Shown piece after piece: positions 7,717 through 12,793 of a stretch of 15,474 bases of DNA (position 1 is the first letter of the stretch; each line of letters opens with the position of its first letter). The DNA comes from a bacterium (lineage in GTDB: Bacteria > Babelota > Babeliae > Babelales > Vermiphilaceae). The translations under genes were made by a program, and so were the position numbers. The DNA is taken from the NCBI GenBank assembly GCA_030672115.1, contig DAOVGZ010000016.1, positions 1-15,474 on the forward strand, in the 5' to 3' direction. Below the pieces are notes generated by a model, which saw only the letters and a program-made list of their open reading frames with translations, was not told where the DNA came from and searched no databases.

Positions 7717-7745
7717 TGGACAATTATTCACAATTTACCTATAAT
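7717..7745 (+). promoter_or_regulatory. sigma70-type promoter for rpsU-rbfA-pilD
   Basis: A -35 TGGACA (7717-7722, 5/6), a 17-nt spacer and a perfect -10 TATAAT (7740-7745). The predicted start near 7752 gives a leader of about 60 nt before rpsU. It is one of the best-matching promoters in the window, fitting a ribosomal protein gene. Confidence 0.7.
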
Positions 7746-7813
7746 AAAAACTCGTTGAAGGTGAAATTCTTAATATATTTTATACACATTCCCCAGAAAG
7801 GTGGCGGATTCTT

Positions 7814-8032
7814 ATGCCAAAAAGGCGCTCTAACATCGAAATTCACGTAAATAGCAATGTCGAACGTGCATTAAGACAGTTAAAAAAGAAAATCGAACGC
7901 GAAGGCGTTGTAAGAGATATGAAACGTGGTGTATATTTTGAACCTCCAACGCAAAAAAGACGTAAACGTTTAATGAGAGCTATAAAGCAAAACTTTATGC
8001 GTATGGCTGCTCAAGGTCTCTTAAAACTATAA
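7814..8032 (+). CDS. rpsU: 30S ribosomal protein bS21
   Basis: A 72-residue, very basic protein matching bS21 in length and layout. It has an N-terminal strand (I-E-I-H-V), then V-E-R-A-L-R-Q-L-K-K-K-I-E-R-E-G-V, followed by a Lys/Arg-rich helical region with K-K-R-R-type clusters. bS21 sits on the 30S platform near the anti-Shine-Dalgarno region and aids initiation. A Shine-Dalgarno element (AGAAAGGTGG, 7795-7804) lies 9 nt before the ATG. It is first in an operon with rbfA (18-nt gap) and the prepilin peptidase. The C-terminal stretch after residue about 55 is less conserved than the core, which is normal for the family. Confidence 0.92.
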   Translation: MPKRRSNIEIHVNSNVERALRQLKKKIEREGVVRDMKRGVYFEPPTQKRRKRLMRAIKQNFMRMAAQGLLKL

Positions 8033-8050
8033 CCTAAAAGTACCGTTAAT

Positions 8051-8425
8051 ATGATAACAGACAAAAAACAGTCCGAAATCCGTAGAGCAAAAAAGGAATC
8101 TCTCTATTACAGAGAAATTTCAACATTTTTCATGCGAATTCTTCTTGACGACCAAAATTTGAATGGTCTGCATATCAACGCTGTAAAACTATCTCCAACA
8201 AAAAGCGTTTGCTCCGTTCTTTTCAATTCTGATGATGGTCAGGAAGACTTTAAAAAAAGACTTCCTGATTTAATTTTATACAAACCTGCTTTGCGCAAAG
8301 CGATTTCACAAAATATTCGATCTCGATATACGCCAGACCTTGTTTTTAAGTATGACGTACAATTCGAAAAACAATATAAAATAGAATCGTTATTTGATCG
8401 TTTGAAACAGGAAAATAAATTATAA
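8051..8425 (+). CDS. rbfA: ribosome-binding factor A
   Basis: A 124-residue protein with the RbfA layout. An N-terminal Arg-containing helix (E-I-R-R-A-K-K-E, then R-E-I-S-T-F-F) leads to a strand I-N-A-V-K-L-S-P-T-K-S. A central V-L-F-N-S and then L-R-K-A-I-S-Q-N-I-R-S-R-Y-T-P-D-L-V-F form the KH-like domain and its conserved R-x-x-P-x-L-x-F ending. RbfA binds free 30S subunits during 16S 5'-end maturation and cold adaptation. Pairing with rpsU fits a ribosome-assembly cluster. The Shine-Dalgarno sequence is poor (AAAAG region only), so translation may be coupled to rpsU 18 nt upstream. Its 3' end overlaps the presumed AUU start of the prepilin peptidase by 7 nt. Confidence 0.88.
   Translation: MITDKKQSEIRRAKKESLYYREISTFFMRILLDDQNLNGLHINAVKLSPTKSVCSVLFNSDDGQEDFKKRLPDLILYKPALRKAISQNIRSRYTPDLVFKYDVQFEKQYKIESLFDRLKQENKL
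8409..8421 (+). promoter_or_regulatory. Shine-Dalgarno and AUU start of the prepilin peptidase
   Basis: AGGA (8409-8412) lies 6 nt before ATT (8419-8421). ATT is the first codon after the in-frame TAA at 8416-8418 that bounds the peptidase frame. No ATG, GTG or TTG occurs in this frame until 8764, inside the catalytic core. ATA at 8422 is the alternative, 9 nt from the same element. Confidence 0.5.
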
Positions 8426-9171
8426 GACTTTTTATTGTACCAGCATTATTATGTTGGGGTTCTTTTTTAAATGTCGTCGCCTATCGGCTTGTTAACGATA
8501 TACCTTTTTTTGCTACTCGCTCTTTATGTCCAAAATGTAAACATATTATTTCTTGGTATGATAACATTCCTATTTTTTCATGGATTTTTCTTCAAGGCAC
8601 CTGCCGACATTGCAAAAAAAAAATTTCTTTTTTATATCCATTTATCGAATTTTTTACAACGTTACTTCTTCTTTCTTTATGGTACCTACCAACAGATAAC
8701 CACATTGCATATTTTATTTTCTTTTCAGCACTTATTGTTAGTATCCGTTCAGATTTAGAAAATATGCTTATCTCTCGATTTGTAACACTATTTTTAATTC
8801 CCCTTGGATTTCTTTTTTCATATCTACATTTCCTACCAATATCTCTTGTAGACAGTATTGCTGGAATGGCACTTGGATATGGATCTTTATTTTTAGCTTC
8901 AAAACTGTTTTATTGGATGACAGGCAAAGAAGGGATAGGACAAGGAGACTTAGAACTATTAGCTTTTATCGGTTCTTTTTTAGGACTAGCAGGCTGTTGG
9001 ATAACTCTTTTCCTTGGTGCTATTATTGGATCAATTATAGGCGTGACCTACATAACCATTTCTGGCAAAAGCAAGGAACTACAAATTCCATTTGGTCCAT
9101 TCCTTGCCTTGGGTGCAATTTTATATGTCCTCTTTCAAGAAAAACTTATCTTACTACTTTTTAAAATTTAA
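8419..9171 (+). CDS. pilD: prepilin peptidase/N-methyltransferase, probable AUU start
   Basis: An inner-membrane aspartyl protease that cleaves type IV prepilins after the leader Gly and methylates the new N-terminal Phe. The frame from 8419 gives 250 residues, the usual length. An N-terminal helix ends in G-S-F-L-N-V-V-A-Y-R-L, the family hallmark. A cytosolic zinc domain with two CxxC pairs follows (Cys37/40 and Cys62/65). The catalytic aspartates are Asp112 (R-S-D-L-E-N) and Asp177 (G-Q-G-D-L-E). An ATG start at 8764 would lose the zinc domain and Asp112, so the real start must be upstream, where only AUU (8419), AUA (8422) or AUU (8434) are available. AGGA is ideally placed for 8419. The frame is continuous without frameshift. 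A sequencing error removing a normal start cannot be excluded. Its likely substrate, the pilin, is the convergent neighbour. Confidence 0.88.
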   Translation: MIRLFIVPALLCWGSFLNVVAYRLVNDIPFFATRSLCPKCKHIISWYDNIPIFSWIFLQGTCRHCKKKISFLYPFIEFFTTLLLLSLWYLPTDNHIAYFIFFSALIVSIRSDLENMLISRFVTLFLIPLGFLFSYLHFLPISLVDSIAGMALGYGSLFLASKLFYWMTGKEGIGQGDLELLAFIGSFLGLAGCWITLFLGAIIGSIIGVTYITISGKSKELQIPFGPFLALGAILYVLFQEKLILLLFKI

Positions 9172-9187
9172 CTCTTTTCAAAAAGAG
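9172..9187. terminator. small hairpin filling the pilD/pilA convergent gap
   Basis: CTCTTTT (9172-9178) and AAAAGAG (9181-9187) are complementary and occupy exactly the 16 nt between the two convergent stop codons. The loop is very short (2 nt, or 6 nt if the inner A-T pairs open) and no T-run follows, so any terminator activity would be weak. Confidence 0.3.
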
Positions 9188-9670
9188 CTATGTTAAATCA
9201 TCCTGAAAAATTTCAATAGTATTATTTTGATCAATCGTCAAAATATCAGGCTTACCATCACCATCGATATCACCAACTGCAGCAATAACAAAACCTTCTT
9301 TATCTGCCTTTGTCATTGTCATATAACTATTTGATGTATTTAATTTGCCTGTAAAAAAATTTTTCCCCTCAGAACCTTGACCAAAACCATACGTATAATA
9401 AAAACGCTCTGAAGCTCCACCGCCTTTATATCCGTCAGGCTTCCATCCTATACCACCCTCTCCACTCAACTTTGATGAATACTCACCATGTTCTGCCCAA
9501 TATACTTTTTGCGCAGTATACAAAGAACTTAAATTCATATAAGCTTCTGATCGTTTCGCTTTCGCTAAAAATTTAAAAAAATTTGGAACTGCAATAACAG
9601 ACAAAAAGGCAATGATTGCAACAACAATCATCAGTTCTATAAGCGTAAAACCTCTACCTATTTTTTTCAT
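9188..9670 (-). CDS. pilA: type IV pilin (major-pilin-like)
   Basis: A 160-residue prepilin. The short basic leader ends R-G (residues 6-7) and is followed by F-T-L-I-E-L-M-I-V-V-A-I-I-A, the type IVa signature; mature Glu5 is Glu12 of the precursor. The hydrophobic N-terminal helix would form the filament core. The globular domain has Gly-rich and Tyr-rich loops and no Cys, so the disulfide-bounded D-region of many pilins is missing. The C-terminus instead carries D-I-D-G-D-G-K-P-D (residues 134-142), an EF-hand/dockerin-like calcium loop. A strong Shine-Dalgarno (complement of CTCCCCCTTTT, 9678-9688) and a promoter precede it. PilD, encoded convergently 16 nt away, would process it. It could be a major or minor pilin or a pseudopilin; other pilus genes are outside this window. 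Confidence 0.9.
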   Translation of the reverse strand: MKKIGRGFTLIELMIVVAIIAFLSVIAVPNFFKFLAKAKRSEAYMNLSSLYTAQKVYWAEHGEYSSKLSGEGGIGWKPDGYKGGGASERFYYTYGFGQGSEGKNFFTGKLNTSNSYMTMTKADKEGFVIAAVGDIDGDGKPDILTIDQNNTIEIFQDDLT

Positions 9671-9717
9671 TTTCCAACTCCCCCTTTTGGTTGGGTATTA
9701 AAAATAGTTACAACTGC

Positions 9718-9745
9718 TTGACGGTTTTATTATAAGCTGTATAAC
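9718..9745 (+). promoter_or_regulatory. candidate promoter of the small membrane protein at 9801
   Basis: A -35 TTGACG (9718-9723, 5/6), 16-nt spacer and -10 TATAAC (9740-9745, 5/6) on the plus strand. It overlaps the pilA promoter on the other strand. Confidence 0.5.
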
Positions 9746-9759
9746 AACTGTTTGGTCAA
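9729..9759 (-). promoter_or_regulatory. candidate pilA promoter
   Basis: Read on the minus strand: -35 TTGACC (9759-9754, 5/6), a 19-nt spacer and -10 TATAAT (9734-9729, 6/6). The spacer is longer than optimal, so activator dependence is possible. No sigma54-type GG/GC pair is evident, although pilin genes often use sigma54. Confidence 0.5.
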
Positions 9760-9769
9760 GAGTTATACA
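9738..9769. promoter_or_regulatory. inverted repeat bracketing the pilA -35 (operator candidate)
   Basis: TGTATAAC (9738-9745) and GTTATACA (9762-9769) are perfect inverted copies 16 nt apart (24 nt centre to centre). The pilA -35 lies between them, and the left arm contains the plus-strand -10. A dimeric regulator bound here could affect both directions. Confidence 0.35.
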
Positions 9770-9800
9770 ATATGGATAAAGTTACTTTCGAAAAAAAGCA

Positions 9801-10148
9801 ATGAACAAATTGAAACAAATTATTTTTTTTAGCATCATGCTCTTTGTTGCTACATCTTCAACCCAAAAAACATTCTGCAACAAAACAACCTATTTTTTAA
9901 AAAAAATTGGTAAAAAAATTACGGTTAAAACCGGAAAAGAAATTACCGGCGCAATCTTAACATTAGCTCTTAGCAAACCAAAAGAATTTGCCGTTGGAAG
10001 TATCATTTGCACTTTTGGCGGATATTTATTAATTAAAACATGGATGAAAAGTATTTTTGAAACATTAAAGTCTACTTTTATCATAGGAGCCGGAATAACA
10101 TTCTTTTGGATCGCAGCCACCCATTTAGACAATAAAAAATACAAATAA
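9801..10148 (+). CDS. small membrane protein, function unknown
   Basis: A 115-residue protein of no recognised family. A signal peptide or first helix covers about residues 1-20. A basic segment with K-K-I-G-K-K follows, then two transmembrane helices (about 62-78 and 92-108) and a charged end. The plan (signal, basic or polar linker, K-E-I/K-E-F near helix starts, two helices) is like the 128-residue protein at 749-1135, but I see no convincing residue-level homology. The Shine-Dalgarno sequence is poor. The gene is divergent from pilA with an overlapping promoter region, so the two may be co-regulated. The likely location is the inner membrane. Confidence 0.55.
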   Translation: MNKLKQIIFFSIMLFVATSSTQKTFCNKTTYFLKKIGKKITVKTGKEITGAILTLALSKPKEFAVGSIICTFGGYLLIKTWMKSIFETLKSTFIIGAGITFFWIAATHLDNKKYK

Positions 10149-10266
10149 GCACTCTCTTTTTAGATTATAAAAAAGCTCTTTAATCAACCAAAAAACATTT
10201 AAACACATAAAAAAATTTTTAACTTCTTGTAAATAAAAAAAAAACAAAAGGCACATAATTTATTGA

Positions 10267-10294
10267 TTGACATTTTTAAGCCTAATTGTATCTT
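10267..10294 (+). promoter_or_regulatory. promoter candidate of the FolC-like/atp operon
   Basis: A -35 TTGACA (10267-10272, 6/6), a 16-nt spacer and -10 TATCTT (10289-10294, 4/6). The start near 10301 gives a leader of 50-70 nt before the FolC-like gene. The rest of the intergenic stretch 10149-10368 is AT-rich with nothing else recognisable. Confidence 0.5.
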
Positions 10295-10368
10295 GAAATA
10301 AGCAGTAAAAATGACCTTTTTTGAGGTTATATAATAAAAAAATCAATATAACCATGATGGAAAAAATA

Positions 10369-11775
10369 ATGAAAACCACAAAATTACAAACTAAAAATAG
10401 TAATTTAGCCCTAGGTAAACAAAGAAGTTATAATGAAGTTGTTGAATTTTTAGATACTCACTGGCCTGAAAAAGCAAATAGCAAAGATACAAAAAAAATT
10501 AAACAGCTTGATATGGCTCTTGAAAGCCCATCAAAAAAACTGGATACTATTTTAGTAACAGGAACCAATGGCAAAAGTTTAACAATGCATTTTGCTACAA
10601 AACTGTTAAAAGAAGAAGGAATATCAGTAGGCACTTTATATTCTCCTCATATTTTAACCTACAACGAGCGTTTTTCTTTAAATGGAGAAACAATTGCAAA
10701 TAAAGCCTTCACAGAAATAGCAAATGAAGTTATCAACGCCGCTCAAATAGAAGGGCTTACTCCTAATTCACCTGAACTTTTGACCGTTATGGGCTTTCTT
10801 TATTTCACAAAAAACAACGTTGACGTTGCATTGTTAGAAGTATGCGAAAAATATTCTCAGGCCCTCAATATTTGTAACCCTAAAATTGCAGCAATCACGC
10901 GTGTAATGCCTGATGATGAAAATATTATAAAACAAGATATAGAAAAAAAACTTGCTTTCGTTCAACCTGGAACATGGGTAATATCTGCAGATCAAAGCAA
11001 AATAAATTTACAATCAATGCTAGAACTTTCAAATAAAAAAGGTGGAAAATGGGCAATGCCAATAAGAAAGCTTGCTCCTCTTGCGTATCCATTTGAACAA
11101 TTGCATGGTCGCTGTGCAGCATTGGCAGAAAGAGTTTCACATATTTATATAAATCAAATCGCAAACAAAGATGGCATCATTGTCGGTGAAAGTTTACTTA
11201 CCAAACCAAAAGCACAACGTGGCCGTCCAACCTTAGAAGCAAAACGTCAAGCTGAACTCAATCCACAAAAAACACTGGATCAGTTTTGGAAAGAAGATCA
11301 TTGCACATTGCCTGCACGTTTTCAAGTACTCGACAAAGAAAAGCCAACAATAATGCTCGACACTGCAAGTAATCTTGATGCTTTTAAAAATCTTTTACTT
11401 GGCATAAGATTATTGCATTATCAACGGCCACTAAAAGGACTTACAATTATTCTTGGCCTTAACAATCCTTCAATTGCTATCGATGAACTTTTAAAACAAC
11501 TTCGTTATTTTTTCAAAAAAACATCTGGCCAAATTATTGTATGCCCTTCTAACGCTCAACCTGGTCAACCAGGAGAAAAATCATGCGACATTGAAAAAAT
11601 AACAAATGATTTAAAAAGCATGAAAATCAAAGCTAGTTCCGCAAAAAATCTTAATGTTGCATTTGAAGCTGCAACAAAAACAGTTGATGAACGATACGGT
11701 TTAGTAGTTGTAACAGGATCAACCTCGATAATCACTCAATACTGGCGTGATTATAAAGGTATGAAAAAACTATAA
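10369..11775 (+). CDS. divergent FolC-like Mur ligase (folylpolyglutamate synthase family)
   Basis: A 468-residue protein of the Mur-ligase superfamily, closest to FolC (dihydrofolate/folylpolyglutamate synthase). Residues 64-70 (T-G-T-N-G-K-S) are the ATP P-loop, followed by the FolC-like Y-S-P-H-I-L-T-Y-N-E-R-F. The C-terminal domain ends in V-V-T-G-S, as in FolC. Two conserved elements are altered: the expected L-E-V-G-x-G-G-R-x-D-A-T-N reads L-E-V-C-E-K-Y-S-Q-A-L-N (156-167), and L-D-G-A-H-N reads L-D-T-A-S-N (330-335). A basic insertion with R-G-R-P-T (284-288) precedes the C-terminal domain. Folate ligase activity is therefore doubtful. The start is uncertain: 10369 has GGA 7 nt upstream; ATG 10354, ATG 10357 and TTG 10321 are alternatives. 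It leads the operon containing atpB and atpE, 11 nt before the next gene. Confidence 0.7.
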   Translation: MKTTKLQTKNSNLALGKQRSYNEVVEFLDTHWPEKANSKDTKKIKQLDMALESPSKKLDTILVTGTNGKSLTMHFATKLLKEEGISVGTLYSPHILTYNERFSLNGETIANKAFTEIANEVINAAQIEGLTPNSPELLTVMGFLYFTKNNVDVALLEVCEKYSQALNICNPKIAAITRVMPDDENIIKQDIEKKLAFVQPGTWVISADQSKINLQSMLELSNKKGGKWAMPIRKLAPLAYPFEQLHGRCAALAERVSHIYINQIANKDGIIVGESLLTKPKAQRGRPTLEAKRQAELNPQKTLDQFWKEDHCTLPARFQVLDKEKPTIMLDTASNLDAFKNLLLGIRLLHYQRPLKGLTIILGLNNPSIAIDELLKQLRYFFKKTSGQIIVCPSNAQPGQPGEKSCDIEKITNDLKSMKIKASSAKNLNVAFEAATKTVDERYGLVVVTGSTSIITQYWRDYKGMKKL

Positions 11776-11786
11776 GATATAAATTA

Positions 11787-12032
11787 ATGAGCATTATAAC
11801 TATTTTTTTATCAATCTTAGCTGGATCTTTTATAGGAACTTTGTATGGACTCTCATTCGGTTTATTCCGAAGCTCGAGAGTCCTTTCTCTTTTATTTACA
11901 ACCGCTCGATTATCTTTCGTTGCATTTTTTACATTTTATTTATTGCGATTACCATCAATACATTTTATACTCTTACTACCATCTTTTTTGGTGACATTTT
12001 GGCTAACTATTTTAAATAAGAAAGCCGTATAA
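11787..12032 (+). CDS. small membrane protein in the atpI position
   Basis: An 81-residue, highly hydrophobic protein with three predicted transmembrane helices (about 3-27, 34-54, 57-76) and a short basic C-terminus. It ends 1 nt before the atpB start, so the two are almost certainly cotranscribed and coupled. In many bacteria a small membrane protein (AtpI, or AtpQ/AtpR in N-type ATPases) precedes subunit a and assists c-ring assembly or ion supply. Sequence identity to those families is not evident to me, so the role is inferred from position and topology. The Shine-Dalgarno sequence is weak, 11 nt after the FolC-like stop. Confidence 0.65.
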   Translation: MSIITIFLSILAGSFIGTLYGLSFGLFRSSRVLSLLFTTARLSFVAFFTFYLLRLPSIHFILLLPSFLVTFWLTILNKKAV

Positions 12033-12033
12033 C

Positions 12034-12768
12034 ATGAAAGGTTTTGACCTTTTTGGTGGACCCGAGTGGAAACCACTATCCCGCATGGGATTTACACATA
12101 AGTTTTTTAATCTTAACTACGAAACCCTTGTTCATACGTGGACAATACTTGGATTACTATTTGTACTATTAGTGATCCTCAATTGGTTTTTAAAGAAAAA
12201 AAACAGCACATTACAATTTATTGCTTTATCATTTGTTAATTACTTTAAAAATCTTTGCGACCAAACACTTGGTACATTCTCACTGAAACACTTTACGTTT
12301 ATTACTACAATTTTTTGTTTTATTTTCTCGTCTAATCTTTTTGCAATTATTCCAGGCATTGAAGAACCAACATCAGATATCAACACGACACTTGCCCTTG
12401 GTATTATTTCATTTTTATATACACAATTTTATGCAATAAAAGCAAACGGCCTATGGGCATACATAAAAGAATATTTCAGTCCCTTTTTCCTTATGCTTCC
12501 TCTAAATATTGTTGGTAAAATTGCCACCGTTATTTCATTATCCTTCCGTTTATTTGGTAATATTTTTGGCGGACTTATTATTGCAAAAATATTTTTAATG
12601 AGCATAGAAGGATCTATTGTCGCAGAAACAATTGGAACCTTATGCGGTGTTGATCTTGTTATCACATTATTCTTTGGTTTGTTTGAAGGTTTTTTACAAG
12701 CATTTGTTTTTGCGATGCTCACCCTTACATACTTATCAATTGCACTACAGGGTGAAGGAGGCCACTAA
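12034..12768 (+). CDS. atpB: F-type ATP synthase subunit a
   Basis: A 244-residue integral membrane stator subunit carrying the two ion half-channels. The signature S-F-R-L-F-G-N-I-F-G-G contains the essential Arg172 (equivalent to E. coli Arg210). Other hallmarks are E-P-T-S-D-I-N-T-T near residues 110-120 and the last helix with F-E-G-F-L-Q-A-F-V-F-A-M-L-T-L-T-Y. The family assignment to F-type rather than V/A-type is clear. It is immediately preceded by the small membrane protein and followed after 18 nt by the four-hairpin subunit c. The strong Shine-Dalgarno AAGGAGG for the next gene overlaps its last codons. Having to serve a concatenated c-ring might leave marks at the a/c interface, but none can be identified by eye. 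Confidence 0.96.
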   Translation: MKGFDLFGGPEWKPLSRMGFTHKFFNLNYETLVHTWTILGLLFVLLVILNWFLKKKNSTLQFIALSFVNYFKNLCDQTLGTFSLKHFTFITTIFCFIFSSNLFAIIPGIEEPTSDINTTLALGIISFLYTQFYAIKANGLWAYIKEYFSPFFLMLPLNIVGKIATVISLSFRLFGNIFGGLIIAKIFLMSIEGSIVAETIGTLCGVDLVITLFFGLFEGFLQAFVFAMLTLTYLSIALQGEGGH

Positions 12769-12793
12769 TATGATAGGCATAAAAAAATGGTAG
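12755..12793 (+). promoter_or_regulatory. strong RBS with short leader ORF and A7 tract before atpE
   Basis: AAGGAGG (12755-12761) is ideally spaced (8 nt) from ATG 12770. That ATG opens only a seven-codon frame, M-I-G-I-K-K-W, ending at TAG 12791-12793. The long atpE frame starts at ATG 12787, inside this leader and in the -1 frame, with only AGG (12775-12777) as a local RBS. The leader contains A AAA AAA (12781-12787) in the phase of a -1 slippery heptamer. Termination-reinitiation coupling or -1 slippage could both deliver ribosomes into atpE. Confidence 0.5.

Noticed and set aside
7549..7731. Minus-strand 60-codon frame between the OMP gene and rpsU
   Set aside because: It crosses the terminator at 7579-7611 and the rpsU promoter region; no Shine-Dalgarno sequence.
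8471..8758. ATG-initiated plus-strand frame of 95 codons, suggesting prepilin peptidase is split by a frameshift
   Set aside because: The overlapping frame 8419-9171 is continuous and carries all PilD motifs; the ATG frame is a hydrophobic shadow. No frameshift is needed.
10311..10334. Seven-codon leader peptide upstream of the FolC-like gene (M-T-F-F-E-V-I)
   Set aside because: No Shine-Dalgarno sequence, no run of regulatory codons and no attenuator hairpin after it; likely chance.
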